From Streptomyces nigra (lineage in GTDB: Bacteria; Actinomycetota; Actinomycetes; Streptomycetales; Streptomycetaceae): a stretch of 64,000 nucleotides of DNA. Below the pieces are notes generated by a model. It had not been told where the DNA came from. It worked only from the letters and a program-made list of their open reading frames with translations, and did not search any database. The stretch covers positions 1,728,501 through 1,792,500 of the forward strand of contig NZ_CP029043.1 in assembly GCF_003074055.1 (NCBI RefSeq), written 5' to 3'. Each line of letters starts with the position of its first letter. The first letter of the stretch is position 1. This document shows positions 33,238 to 42,511 of this stretch, piece after piece. The translations under genes were made by a program, and so were the position numbers.

Positions 33238-33948
33238 GTGATTCCGTCCCCGCCCTTAGGAACAGACGCCACTGTGGTCCCCCACGGCCTCGGTGCCGAC
33301 GGGCCACCCCCCGCCCGAGCCGATTCCGCCGCGGGGAGGGGAGTCGGCCCGCAGCGCCGTGCCGGTGAGCGCCGGTTCCGGTTCGAGCTGGCCGCGCACC
33401 CGGGTTCGGCCGCCCAGGCCAGACGGCTGACCACGGCGCGGCTGAGCCGGTGGTCGGTGTGCGAGGACACCTGTGAGACGGCGGCCCTGGTCGTGTCGGA
33501 ACTGGTCACCAACGCGATCGTGCACACCGCCAGCGAGCACATCGTGTGCGAGCTGCACGACGGTGCCGATCTCGTCCGCATAGCCGTGCGCGACGAGGGG
33601 TGCGCGGCCGGTGAGCCCCACTCGTCGCCCGCGCGTCAGGCGGAGGAGCACGGCAGGGGGCTGCTCCTCATAGACGCGCTGTGCCATGCGTGGGGGGCCC
33701 ACGAGCACGGGTCCGGTCTGATCGTGTGGGCCGAGCTGCCGCGCACTACGGCGGACGCCGGCGCCCCGGTGGACGCCCGGGAACCGCGGAACGACCTCGG
33801 CTGGGGCTCCCGCCCCAAGCCCGGCCCGGCCGACGGCTCCGGCGACGAGGACGAGGCGCACGGCCGCCACGACGGGACGGGCGACACCTTCCCAGAACAC
33901 CCCAGCACAGGGCACGACGGCACAGGGACGGGGGCCGCATGGCTGTGA
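33238..33948 (+). CDS. HATPase_c anti-sigma-factor-like ATP-binding protein
   Basis: A 236-residue RsbW/SpoIIAB-like protein: a disordered N terminus, then a GHKL ATPase core with N box VVSELVTNAIVHTASE, G1 box VRDEGCAAGEP and G2 box GRGLLLIDALCHAWG, then a ~55-residue Asp/Gly/Pro-rich tail. Such proteins act as anti-sigma kinases or developmental regulators and commonly sit opposite WhiJ/DUF397 pairs. I prefer the GTG at 33238 (leaderless); GTG 33229 lies inside the -10 element. The 3' end overlaps the next gene by 10 bases. Confidence 0.86.
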   Translation: MIPSPPLGTDATVVPHGLGADGPPPARADSAAGRGVGPQRRAGERRFRFELAAHPGSAAQARRLTTARLSRWSVCEDTCETAALVVSELVTNAIVHTASEHIVCELHDGADLVRIAVRDEGCAAGEPHSSPARQAEEHGRGLLLIDALCHAWGAHEHGSGLIVWAELPRTTADAGAPVDAREPRNDLGWGSRPKPGPADGSGDEDEAHGRHDGTGDTFPEHPSTGHDGTGTGAAWL

Positions 33949-34373
33949 TCGGTCTGTCCGGCGGCGGCCAGACGCTGAGCCTGGACTCGCTGGTCCGCTT
34001 CCGCCGCGGCATGCGCACGACCGCCGCTCCGCGCCGGCTGCCCCTCCCGGAGGGCATGACGGCACCCCTCGGCTGCGACGCGGTGGCCGTCCCCGCCCGT
34101 ATCGGCCCGCTGGTCCTGCCCCGGCTGCCGCGCGTCGGATGCGTGTACGCCGACGAGTCGCACTGGTGGTGGATCGTCCCCTCGGACTCGGACTACGCCC
34201 TGGAGTGGCCGGAGTCCGTCCGCTACTCGACCGGCGCGATCGTCCCCGACACGCCCCGTCTGATCCACCTCCCGGACGGCACGGTGCCGTACACGCCGCC
34301 GATCCCGCTGTATCTGGCGCTGTGCCGGGTGATCGGCACCACCCCGAGCTGGTCCCGGCAGCTCAGCGCCTGA
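33939..34373 (+). CDS. conserved hypothetical protein coupled to the HATPase gene
   Basis: A 144-residue soluble protein with no domain I can name. Visible features are a basic N terminus (RFRRGMRTTAAPRR), a YADESHWWWIVPSDSDYALEWPESVRYSTGAIVPD core and a C-terminal helix. The aromatic-rich middle looks like a small beta fold. The ATG overlaps the HATPase coding end by 10 bases, so it is translated with it and is likely a component of the same regulatory unit. I recall the same neighbour in other streptomycetes, but not its function. Confidence 0.78.
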   Translation: MAVIGLSGGGQTLSLDSLVRFRRGMRTTAAPRRLPLPEGMTAPLGCDAVAVPARIGPLVLPRLPRVGCVYADESHWWWIVPSDSDYALEWPESVRYSTGAIVPDTPRLIHLPDGTVPYTPPIPLYLALCRVIGTTPSWSRQLSA

Positions 34374-34517
34374 ACCCGCGCGAGGCCCCTCCACCGCCGG
34401 CCGTACGCCCGCGCGCATCCGCCCGCCCGCCCCGCGCCCTCCCGCCCGGCGTGCCCGCCCCGTCATAGTGGCCCTCCGCCGCGGCGGTCCGGGGGGGATG
34501 AGCGGGGAGGGCGTGAA

Positions 34518-36461
34518 GTGGGGAAGAAGCAGGACGGCGAGGACACCGGGGTGTCGGAGTCGGAGCGGCTGCTGTTCGGCGGGCCGCTCCGGTACGACAT
34601 GGGATGGAACCAGCACCGGGACGCCTTCCTGGAGCTGAGCCTGCGCGCCATGGTGCGGCGGCTGCCGTCGCTGCTGGCCACCAGCTTCCGGCTGGCCTGG
34701 CAGGCCGACCGGCGCGCCGCGCGGACCGTGCTCGTCGCGGAGATCGCGCGGGGTCTCGCCCAGGCCGTCGCCCTGCTGGCCGTGAACAGCGTGCTGGGCC
34801 GGCTGATCGGCGGCGGCGCCATCGACGAGCGGCTGCGGGACGCCGCTCCCGCGCTCCTCACGATGGCCGCCGTCATGGTCGTCTCGACACTGCTGCGCGC
34901 CGCCTCCACGTACGCCACCGGGCGGCTGGAGCCCAAGGTGGAGCGGGTCGCGACCGAGCGGTATCTGGAGCGGGCGGCGGCCGTGGAGCTGGCCGCGATC
35001 GAGGACCACGCGTTCCACAAGCTGCTGGACACCGCGCAGTACGGGGCGTCGTCCGCCCGCCGCATGATCGCGTACAGCACCCGGGTGGTGAACGCGGCCA
35101 TCTCGCTGATCGCCGCCGCCGGTGTGCTCACCGTGCTCCACCCGGCGCTGCTGCCGCTCCTCGCCACGATGACGCTGCCGAGCGCCTGGAGTGCGCTGAC
35201 CAACGCCCGGCGCCGCTACGAGTCGTTCCACACCTGGGTGCAGCACGCCCGCGCCGGGCATCTGATCAGCGGGCTGCTGACCGAGCCGGCCGCCGCGCCG
35301 GAGATCCGTGTGCACGGCGTGGGGCCGTTCCTGCTGCGGCACTACCGGGCGATGTCGGAGACCGCCGAGGCCGAGCAGGCGCGGCTGGCCCGGCTCGCGG
35401 CCCGCACCGGGCTGATCGCGGCGGCCTGGACGGGGCTCGCGACCGTCGCGACGTACGCGACGCTCGGCGGGCTGCTGCTCGCCGGGGCGATGGCGCTGTC
35501 AGTGGCGGGTACGGCGGTCATCGCGATCCGGACCGGCTCGTCGAGCCTGGACACCCTCGTCCTGGAGGTCAACGCGCTGCACGAGGAGGCCCTCTTCGTC
35601 GGCGATCTGCAGCGGCTGTACGAGGAGGCCGCCGAGCGGGCGATCCCGGTGGGCGGGGCGCCGCTGCCCGAGGACCCGCGGGAGGTGCGCTTCGAGCATG
35701 TCAGCTTCTCCTACCCGGGTGAGTCGTCCCGCCCGGCCCTGGACGACGTCACGCTGACCCTGCCGCTCGGCCGGATCGTCGCGCTCGTCGGCGAGAACGG
35801 CTCGGGCAAGACGACCCTGGTCAAGCTGCTCGCCGGCCTCTACACCCCGGACCGGGGCCGCATCCTGTGGGACGACGTCGACGCGGCCGGCGCCGACCGG
35901 CACCAGCTCGCCGAACGCATCGCGATGGTGGCCCAGGACTTCAAGCGCTGGCCGTTCACCGCACGCGTCAACGTGGCCGTCGGCCGGTCGTCCGTGCCGC
36001 TGACCGAGGAGCGGCTGGACACCTCGATCGCCCAGGCCGGCGCTCAGGACGTGGTGGCGGACCTGCCGCGCGGCCTGGACACCCTGCTGGCCCGGCAGTT
36101 CAACGGCGGGCACGAGCTGTCCGGCGGCCAGTGGCAGCGGCTGGGCATCGCGCGGGCCGCGTACCGGCGCGGACGCATCCTGATCGTGGACGAGCCGACG
36201 GCGGCCCTGGACGCCCGGGCGGAGCTGGAGGTCTTCGAGAAGATCCGCGCCCTGGCCTCGGCCGGTCAGACGGTCGTGCTGATCACCCACCGGCTGGCGT
36301 CGGTCCGGCACGCCGATCTGGTGCACGTCCTCGACCAGGGCCGGCTCGTGGAGTCCGGCACCCCGGAGGAACTGCTGGCCACCGGTGGCCTGTACGCGGA
36401 GCTGTACTCGCTCCAGGCGGAGCAGTTCACGGCCCGGGTGCCCGCACCGAGGCCGGGCTGA
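34518..36461 (+). CDS. ABC transporter, fused permease and ATPase
   Basis: A 647-residue half-transporter. The N-terminal ~370 residues hold about six membrane helices; the ATPase follows with Walker A VGENGSGKTTL, signature LSGGQWQRLGIARA, Walker B ILIVDEPTAALD and switch-histidine ITHRLASVRHAD. The Q-loop reads VAQDFKRWPFT. It is of the exporter type (MsbA/lantibiotic-like) and would work as a homodimer; the cargo is unknown. The start is the GTG at 34518 with GGAGG seven bases upstream. No biosynthetic genes are adjacent. Confidence 0.9.
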   Translation: MGKKQDGEDTGVSESERLLFGGPLRYDMGWNQHRDAFLELSLRAMVRRLPSLLATSFRLAWQADRRAARTVLVAEIARGLAQAVALLAVNSVLGRLIGGGAIDERLRDAAPALLTMAAVMVVSTLLRAASTYATGRLEPKVERVATERYLERAAAVELAAIEDHAFHKLLDTAQYGASSARRMIAYSTRVVNAAISLIAAAGVLTVLHPALLPLLATMTLPSAWSALTNARRRYESFHTWVQHARAGHLISGLLTEPAAAPEIRVHGVGPFLLRHYRAMSETAEAEQARLARLAARTGLIAAAWTGLATVATYATLGGLLLAGAMALSVAGTAVIAIRTGSSSLDTLVLEVNALHEEALFVGDLQRLYEEAAERAIPVGGAPLPEDPREVRFEHVSFSYPGESSRPALDDVTLTLPLGRIVALVGENGSGKTTLVKLLAGLYTPDRGRILWDDVDAAGADRHQLAERIAMVAQDFKRWPFTARVNVAVGRSSVPLTEERLDTSIAQAGAQDVVADLPRGLDTLLARQFNGGHELSGGQWQRLGIARAAYRRGRILIVDEPTAALDARAELEVFEKIRALASAGQTVVLITHRLASVRHADLVHVLDQGRLVESGTPEELLATGGLYAELYSLQAEQFTARVPAPRPG

Positions 36462-36485
36462 CCCGCCCGGTCATCACTGAGTTCC

Positions 36486-36671
36486 TCAGGCGGTGACGTC
36501 CGCCGTGGCGTCACCGCGGACGATCACCAGGAAGGCGTCCGTGGCCAGGTCCATCACGACCTCGGCCGCGAGACCCTCCATGCGTCGCGCATGCGCGAAC
36601 TCCTCGGCCGGCCACGATCCGCGCGGCCCGCCCGCCGGAAAGCGTTCGAGCACCGTTCGCCCGTTCACCAT
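36486..36671 (-). CDS. small conserved hypothetical protein
   Basis: A 61-residue protein beginning MVNGRTVLERFPAGGPRGSWP and ending in a hydrophobic strand (DAFLVIVRGD). GGGAGG lies six bases before the ATG, and codon use is typical, so I accept it as a gene. No family is recognised. It ends 24 bp from the convergent ABC transporter gene. Confidence 0.68.
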   Translation of the reverse strand: MVNGRTVLERFPAGGPRGSWPAEEFAHARRMEGLAAEVVMDLATDAFLVIVRGDATADVTA

Positions 36672-36764
36672 CCTGCACCTCCCGTGGCGTCGTACTTGTA
36701 GGAGTTAACGCCTGAGGGGTGCCGATCGCCTCGGCCGGTGACGGTACTGAGACGTACTTGACAC

Positions 36765-36788
36765 CCGTTCACCGCTGTCCGTGAACGG
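36765..36788 (-). terminator. terminator of the DUF899 gene
   Basis: Perfect 8-bp arms CCGTTCAC / GTGAACGG with an 8-base loop, 36 bp past the DUF899 stop on the minus strand. Confidence 0.6.
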
Positions 36789-36824
36789 ATGGGCACAGGG
36801 CATCACGGGGGACGACGGTCCGTG

Positions 36825-37514
36825 TCAGCCCTCGTACTCGTCGTGATAGCGGACGGGCCCGGCGCCCGCAGGACTACCGAAGGCGGACGCGCGCCCCTGG
36901 GGCTCCTCCCACTTCTCCTGCCGGCCCAGCGCGGTCAGGTCCAGGAACCCGGTGGTCGAGCCGAGCCCGTCGAGGCCGCGCCCGTACGTCGAGTAGGTGT
37001 GGAAGACCCGGTCCCGGTCCCGCAGGAAGCAGCTCAGGCCGGGCCGCTCCACCAGTTCGCCGTCGCGTTCCAGGGTCACCTCGAAGTCGAGGTTGAAGTC
37101 GGGGCCGCAGGCGGAGTACCAGGGGACGCTCCAGCCCATCCGGGCCTTGAACGGCAGGATCCGGGTGAACGGCGCCCGGGAGACGGCGGCGAACGTCGTG
37201 TCGCGCGCGTGCAGATGCGCGAGTTGGCCGATCTGGTCCAGGAACGCCGAGCAGGTGCGGCAGCCCGCCTCCCACTCGGGCGCGAACATGAAGTGATACA
37301 CGACGAGTTGGTGCCGGCCCTCGAACAGGTCCAGCAGCGTGGCCTTGCCGTCGCCGCCCTCGAACACGTACTCCTCGATGACCTCGACCATGGGCAGGGC
37401 GCGCCGCTCGGCGTTCAGCGCGTCCCGCGCGCGGGTCGCCGCCTTCTCCTTGACCAGCAGTTCCTCGCGTGCCGCGCGCCACTGCTCGCGCGAAACGATC
37501 TCCGGAAGCGACAT
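36825..37514 (-). CDS. DUF899 thioredoxin-like protein
   Basis: A 229-residue protein of the DUF899 group, related to thioredoxin-fold proteins. Marks are VSREQWRAAREELLVKEKAATRARDAL at the N terminus, LFEGRHQLVVYHFMFAP, a CRTCSAF pair of cysteines in place of the CxxC active site, and WSVPWYSACGPDFNLDFEV. Proposed roles include redox or dehalogenation-like chemistry, none proven. The start is the ATG at 37514. It is monocistronic and ends at a hairpin. Confidence 0.88.
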   Translation of the reverse strand: MSLPEIVSREQWRAAREELLVKEKAATRARDALNAERRALPMVEVIEEYVFEGGDGKATLLDLFEGRHQLVVYHFMFAPEWEAGCRTCSAFLDQIGQLAHLHARDTTFAAVSRAPFTRILPFKARMGWSVPWYSACGPDFNLDFEVTLERDGELVERPGLSCFLRDRDRVFHTYSTYGRGLDGLGSTTGFLDLTALGRQEKWEEPQGRASAFGSPAGAGPVRYHDEYEG

Positions 37515-37610
37515 CGGCGCCCCTTCTGTACAACGGTCCGTCCACAGGGGTGACCGGGGCCGTCGCCGGAACTCATCGCCGTACCGTGAAATTTCTCGGC
37601 GGACTTCCCC

Positions 37611-38963
37611 TTACGTGTCGTACTCCTGGATGCGCCGGCCGTGGCCGCGGTCCAGGAGTGCGGGCAGCCGCTCCCCCAACTCCCGTACCACGGACGGCAC
37701 GTCGAGGGTGAGGAGTTCCCGGTCGCGCATCAGGATCCGGCCGTCGACGATCGTGGTGCGCACGTCGGAGGACCGGGCGCTGTGCACGAGGGTGGCGGCC
37801 AGGTCGTGCACGGGCTGGGTGTGGGGGCCGCTGAGGTCGACGAGCACGATGTCGGCGCGGCGCCCGGGCGCGATGCTGCCGATGGTGTCGCCGAGTCCGA
37901 CGGCCCGCGCGCTCTGCAGGGTGGCGTGGTGCAGGGCCTGACGGGCGGTCAGCCAGCGTGGGTCGCCGGTCGTGGACTTCTGGACGAGGGCGGTGAGGGC
38001 CATCGACTCCCAGACGTCGAGGGAGTTGTTGGAGGCGGCGCCGTCGGTGGCGAGGCCGACCGGGACGCCGATCTCGCGCAGCGCCCGCACCGGTGTGGTG
38101 GTGGGCCAGCCGAACTTGAGGTAGCCGCGGGGCGCGGTGGCGACGGCGACACGGCCGCCGGCGTCGCGGAGCGCGGGCAGGTCCTCGTCGAGGATGCCCG
38201 TGCCGTGCGCGATGAGGACGTCGGTGTCGAGGAGTCCGGTGCGGCGCAGCACCTCGATGGGTGTGACGCCGTGGCGTTCCAGGCTGGTGGTGGTCTGGTC
38301 GCGGTTCTCGGCGGCGTGCAGATGGACGGGCAGGCCGTGCTCGTGGGCGAGGCGGGCGGTTGCGGCGAGGTCGGTGTCGTCCACGGTGTAGGGGGCGTGC
38401 GGGGCGAGGGTGGTGGTGATCCGGCCGCCCGCGCGCCCGCGGTGCTCCAGGGCGAACTCCAGCGATCTCTCCCGGCCGGCCGGGCCCTGCGAGGAGAAGT
38501 ACGCCTCGCCGAGGTGGGCCCTGATCCCGCACTCCTCGACGACGGCGGCGACGGCGTCCATGGCGAAGTAGTGGTCGGCGAAGCAGGTGACTCCGGCGCG
38601 GATCATCTCGGCGCAGGCGAGCCGGGCCCCCAACTCGACGTCGCGGGCGGTGAGGTTGGACTCGACGGGCCAGACGACGTCGTTGAACCAGGCGTCGGTC
38701 GGCAGGTCCTCCGCGACTCCGCGCAGGGCGGCCATGGGGGCGTGGGTGTGGCAGTTGATCAGCCCGGGCAGGGCGATCTGCCCGTGGGCGTCGATGCGTT
38801 CGCGGGCGGGCACCCCGCCGGCCTCGGCCCCGCTGACGACCGCTTCGACGACCCCGTCCCGGACGAGGATCGAGGCGTCCTCGGCGAACCCGATCGTCTC
38901 CTGATCGTCGTGCGTGAGCACCGTGCACCGGGTGATGACGAGATCGGCGGGAGGAGGCGTCAT
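37611..38963 (-). CDS. amidohydrolase of the ATZ/TRZ-MTA/SAH deaminase group
   Basis: A 450-residue metal-dependent deaminase. The metal-binding sequence is INCHTHAPMAAL (HxH near residue 60), with VHLHAAENRDQ, IAHGTGILD and the catalytic aspartate in LATDGAASNN. The WFNDVVWPVE segment and overall length match 8-oxoguanine, methylthioadenosine/S-adenosylhomocysteine and 5'-deoxyadenosine deaminases; the exact purine is not decidable. The start is the ATG at 38963; the frame is open to 39161 without family sequence. FUSC lies 50 bp upstream on the same strand. Confidence 0.87.
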   Translation of the reverse strand: MTPPPADLVITRCTVLTHDDQETIGFAEDASILVRDGVVEAVVSGAEAGGVPARERIDAHGQIALPGLINCHTHAPMAALRGVAEDLPTDAWFNDVVWPVESNLTARDVELGARLACAEMIRAGVTCFADHYFAMDAVAAVVEECGIRAHLGEAYFSSQGPAGRERSLEFALEHRGRAGGRITTTLAPHAPYTVDDTDLAATARLAHEHGLPVHLHAAENRDQTTTSLERHGVTPIEVLRRTGLLDTDVLIAHGTGILDEDLPALRDAGGRVAVATAPRGYLKFGWPTTTPVRALREIGVPVGLATDGAASNNSLDVWESMALTALVQKSTTGDPRWLTARQALHHATLQSARAVGLGDTIGSIAPGRRADIVLVDLSGPHTQPVHDLAATLVHSARSSDVRTTIVDGRILMRDRELLTLDVPSVVRELGERLPALLDRGHGRRIQEYDT

Positions 38964-39013
38964 GCCGTCACGGTACGGCGCCGGGGTGCCTCCGCGGGGG
39001 CGGTTGCGGGGTG

Positions 39014-40909
39014 TCAGCCGGCGAGGGCGGGCACTGCGGCGGCCTCCGGGACGCGCAGCCCGGTGCGGTGACGTTCCCCGGCGAGGGTGTCGAGGAGTTC
39101 GGTGAGCCGGGCGGTGTGCTGCGGGGTGAGCCGTCCGGTGTCGTCGAGGTGCACGGCGCACGCGGTGGTGGCGTCGACGAGTTGTTCGAGGGTGGTGACG
39201 ACGTGGTCCGCGCCCTGGGCGTGCCGGGCGAGCGCGGGCAGTTCGGCGGCGGTGAGCGCGACGGCGCCCCGGGCCTCGGCGAGCGTCCGGTAGGCCTCAC
39301 GGCGCAGCGTCCAGCGCACGGCGCGCGGCGCGTCGGGGTCCCCGTCCGTTTCCGTGCCGGCTTCGCCCAGCACATGGGTGAGGTAGGCGGTGGCGGCGTC
39401 CGCGGCGGCGGTGAGCCGGGACCGTACTCCCCCGCCGCGCTGTCCGGGCATCGGCAGATGCCCGGCGACGAGCACGATCGCGCAGGCCAGCAGGGTCTCC
39501 CCGATCCGCCCTACGGACGCCTGCGGTTCGCCGCCCACCATGACCAGGGCGAGCACGAGGACCGTGACGACGGCGGTCTGGGCGGCGAAGTGCCGGGTGG
39601 CCACCGGGATCAGGGCGCCGCTGACCGCGACGAGCGCGACAAGCCCCTCGGGCCGGGGCAGTACGGCCGCGAAACCGGCGAAGACCAGGGCGCCGAGGAC
39701 CGTTCCGGCCGCCCGGCACAGCACCCGGGAGACCAGCGGCCCGAGGTCGGGCTTGACGAGGAAGACGGCGGTGGCGGGCAGCCAGTACCAGTGGGTGTGC
39801 TGCCCGTACCAGTGGGCGTGGTGGAGCGCCTGGGCGATGCCGGCGGCGGCCCCGAAGCACAGGGCGACACGCAGCCCGTACTCCCGTCCGCCCGCCCCGA
39901 GCCCGGCGCGGACGCGGTCGCGGACGGTACGGCGCCGGGCGTGCAGGTTCCGGTTCTCCCGGCCCCGGTCGAAGGCCTCGGCGGCGTGCAGCAGGGCGTC
40001 GTCGAGGGCGCGCAGGGCGGGCGCCGACCGGGAGGGCGCGGGCAGCGGCCCGGTGTGGGTGCTGCCGCGCACGGCGGTGGCGAGGCGCCGGGGCCCCTCG
40101 CCGGCCCGGGCGGGTACGGCCTCCCCGGCCCAGGCGAGCGCGGTGGCCGCCTCGGCGAGCGGCAGGGCGGCCGCGTACTGGGCGTGCAGCCGCCGCTCGG
40201 CGGACGACGAGGCGTACCGGCGCAGCCGGGGCCCGGTCAGGGCGTCCTGCGCCTGGTCGAGGGCGGCGGTGAGGGCGGCCCGGCGGGCGAGGGCGTGGTC
40301 GGTGCCGACGGCGTCGAGGAGTCCGGCGATCGCGTCGTACACCCCGGCGACGGCGGCCCGTTCCCCGTCGAACCGGAAGTCACCGGCGAGGGAACCCGGG
40401 GTGGGCAGCGCCAGCCTGAGCGCGAGCAGCCAGGCCGCGCCGGCGAGGAAGGCCAGGGCCCGCTGGCCCGCGCTCTCGGGCAGCGGCATCCCGGCGCCGA
40501 CGGCCGTGGCGACGAGCACCTGGGTGCCGGCGGCGGAGGCGACGGGCCCGACGGCGCACACCCCGCCGGCGACGAGCCCGAGCAGGGTGAGGACGAGGGT
40601 GAGCGGTACGGCCCCCAGGTGGTCGCCGGCGTAGGTGCCGGCGAGCACACCGGCCGCTCCCGCCAGCGCGGGCACACCGATCCGGTGCACGGACGAGCGG
40701 CGGCTGCCAGGACGGTCGTTGATCCCGGCGAGCATGGCGGCGATGGCGGCGACGACCCCGAGGGTGGCCCGGCCTGCCAGGACGGCGGCCAGCAGCAGGG
40801 GCCCGGCGGACAGCGCCCCCCGGACGACCGCGCCCCACGGCACCGGTCCCCGCTGGGCGCGCAGAGCGTGGGCGAGCCAGGGCGGAAGCGGACGCGCGCG
40901 GCGGGACAC
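39014..40909 (-). CDS. FUSC family membrane transporter
   Basis: A 631-residue protein with two blocks of membrane helices separated by a cytoplasmic helical domain, the fusaric-acid-resistance (FUSC/YccS) layout. The second block carries YWLPATAVFLVKPDLGPLVSRVLCRAAGTVLGAL, the most conserved family stretch. It is probably an aromatic-acid or drug exporter. The frame is open far upstream (to 41533) because of the GC-rich repeat array, but I place the start at the GTG at 40909, which has AGGAG four bases before it and begins VSRRARPLPPWLAHAL. Confidence 0.86.
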   Translation of the reverse strand: MSRRARPLPPWLAHALRAQRGPVPWGAVVRGALSAGPLLLAAVLAGRATLGVVAAIAAMLAGINDRPGSRRSSVHRIGVPALAGAAGVLAGTYAGDHLGAVPLTLVLTLLGLVAGGVCAVGPVASAAGTQVLVATAVGAGMPLPESAGQRALAFLAGAAWLLALRLALPTPGSLAGDFRFDGERAAVAGVYDAIAGLLDAVGTDHALARRAALTAALDQAQDALTGPRLRRYASSSAERRLHAQYAAALPLAEAATALAWAGEAVPARAGEGPRRLATAVRGSTHTGPLPAPSRSAPALRALDDALLHAAEAFDRGRENRNLHARRRTVRDRVRAGLGAGGREYGLRVALCFGAAAGIAQALHHAHWYGQHTHWYWLPATAVFLVKPDLGPLVSRVLCRAAGTVLGALVFAGFAAVLPRPEGLVALVAVSGALIPVATRHFAAQTAVVTVLVLALVMVGGEPQASVGRIGETLLACAIVLVAGHLPMPGQRGGGVRSRLTAAADAATAYLTHVLGEAGTETDGDPDAPRAVRWTLRREAYRTLAEARGAVALTAAELPALARHAQGADHVVTTLEQLVDATTACAVHLDDTGRLTPQHTARLTELLDTLAGERHRTGLRVPEAAAVPALAG

Positions 40910-41591
40910 AGGGCTCCTGTCGGACGAGGGCGAAACGCCTTCGGGCGACGGCGGCCGGGCGGCGGACTGTGCCTTCCACGGTACTGCCACGACGTGTGCC
41001 GCACGGGACGACGGTGTTTCCGGGAGGTGACGGTGGCGGGGAAGGCGGGTGCGGGTCGTCACGGGCGCCGTTCCGGGGAGGGTAACGACGCCGGACACGG
41101 CCGGCGCCGGTTGCCGTGCCCGGCGCGCGGCGCTCCGTAGGGCGACGACGCCCGGGACGGTTTGTGCCGGTTGCCGTGCCCGGCGCGCGGGTCCGGGAAG
41201 GCGGCGCTGCCGGGGAACGCGCGTGCCGGTGGCTGCCCCGCGCCCGGTGTTCCGGGAAGGCGACGACGCCGGGGACAGCGGGTGCCGGCCGCCGTGCCCG
41301 GCGCGGGACGTCCCGGGAAGGTGACCGTGCCAGGCACGGCACGTTCCGGTTGCCGTGCCCCGCGGGGTTTTCCGGCGAGGCGACGACGCCGCAGCCAGTG
41401 CGTGCCAGGCGGCTTGCCCGGCACCCGGCGCCTCGAGAAGGTGACCGTGCCAGGCCCGGCGGGTGCCGGTCACCGCGCCGGCACGCGGCGCTCCAGAAAG
41501 GCGACGACGCCGAAGACTGCCCGTGCCGGTCACCGCGCTCGGCGTAGCGAAAGGCGACGGTGCCGGGGCCGCCCGTGCCCGATCCGCGGGA
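40910..41591. other. intergenic region filled by a tandem array
   Basis: A 682-bp gap between FUSC and the nucleotidyltransferase gene, almost wholly occupied by the ~59-nt repeats. Long open frames cross it in several phases, but unit lengths of 53-61 nt would shift frame, so I do not accept them as coding. No separate promoter could be read. Confidence 0.7.
40994..41580. repeat. ~59-nt tandem array, about ten diverged units
   Basis: Units begin GTGCCGGttGCCGTGCCCGG and contain GGAAGGCGACGACGCCG or a GGTGACCGTGCCAGG variant. Unit starts are near 41104, 41164, 41223, 41282, 41343, 41402, 41463 and 41523, with two worn units before 41104. Lengths are 53-61 nt. Each unit has inverted-repeat potential (GTGCCGG with CCGTGCCCGGC). 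There is no spacer-like variable part of constant length, so it is not CRISPR. Confidence 0.85.
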
Positions 41592-42353
41592 TCAGACGGC
41601 CGCGAACAGCGTCTCCGCCTCCGTCACCGCCCGCAGCAGGGCGTCCGGGCTCGGCTCCAGCCCAGCGAGGACGGCGTCCACCGAGCGCAGTCCCGCCCGT
41701 TCCAGCAGTCGTTTCTCGTTGGTCACCCACTCTCCTCGCCCGGCGAGCACGGCGTGCCCCGTCTGTACGGCCGCCGTGGCGATGGCACCCGCCACCTCCG
41801 TGAGGCGGCCGGCCGGGGCGTGGTGGGCGCGGGCGTAGGCGAGGGTGGCGTGGGCGGTGTCGTGCCAGCGTTCGCTCGCCGTGCGACGCAGCCTGGCCGG
41901 ATAGCCGTCGGGGCTCGGCAGTTCGCCGCGCAGCACCCGGTTGATCGCCAGCTCGGCGACGACCAGGTAGCTGGGGATGCCCGCGAGGTGGAACAGCAGC
42001 GGCTCCACCCGGAACCGTCCCTGTTCGGCCTCCGCCATCTCCCGTTCCACGACGTCGAGATCGCGGTAGTGCACGTCGACCCGGCGTCCCTCGACGGTCA
42101 GCCACGCGCCGCCGTTGAAGACGCCCCCGCCCCAGCCGCCGACCTCGGACACCTCGCCCTCCCAGCCGGCCGCGCGCAGGTCGTCCGGGTCGAAGGGGCC
42201 GCGGTAGTAGACGGCCAGGTCCCAGTCGCTGTCCGGCCGGTGGGTGCCCTGCGCCCGGGAGCCGCCGAGCGCGACGGCCCGGACGGTGGGGAGGGCGGCG
42301 AGCCGGCCGGCGAGGGTGTCGAGGAAGACGGTGTCGTCGGAGGCGGTGGCCAT
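41592..42353 (-). CDS. nucleotidyltransferase-domain protein
   Basis: A 253-residue protein with a pol-beta-type nucleotidyltransferase core at the N terminus: GGSRAQGTHRPDSDWDLAVYY (residues ~30-50) supplies the GS motif and the DxD metal ligands, and a third acidic residue is in VDVHYRDLD. The C-terminal helical part contains PEPLLFHLAG-like sequence and a SERWHDTAHATLAYARAHHAP stretch. It could be an aminoglycoside-adenylyltransferase-like or MNT-type enzyme. No toxin-antitoxin partner is adjacent. The start is the ATG at 42353. Confidence 0.85.
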   Translation of the reverse strand: MATASDDTVFLDTLAGRLAALPTVRAVALGGSRAQGTHRPDSDWDLAVYYRGPFDPDDLRAAGWEGEVSEVGGWGGGVFNGGAWLTVEGRRVDVHYRDLDVVEREMAEAEQGRFRVEPLLFHLAGIPSYLVVAELAINRVLRGELPSPDGYPARLRRTASERWHDTAHATLAYARAHHAPAGRLTEVAGAIATAAVQTGHAVLAGRGEWVTNEKRLLERAGLRSVDAVLAGLEPSPDALLRAVTEAETLFAAV

Positions 42354-42511
42354 GCCGGAAGCGTACGGAGCCGTCCGCCGCGCCGCCATGGGAAATCACG
42401 CGGCAGCGGACCGGCGGAAATTCGGATGCGCGTGGCTCCACGGCCCCGCATGATCGGCTGGTTGGGCACCTTCACCGCTCAGGACCTCTCAGCATCCCAG
42501 GAGCAGCCTTC

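Noticed and set aside
35496..35515. CTGTCAGTG followed by TACGG inside the ABC transporter gene
   Set aside because: The spacer is five bases, not eight, and it lies inside a coding region with no start codon after it. Not a PafBC promoter.
41000..41533. N-terminal extension of the FUSC protein through the repeat array
   Set aside because: Unit lengths break the frame, the sequence is low-complexity, and a good ribosome-binding site points to GTG 40909.
40994..41580. CRISPR array
   Set aside because: Units vary along their whole length (53-61 nt), with no constant repeat and unique spacer, and no cas gene is near.
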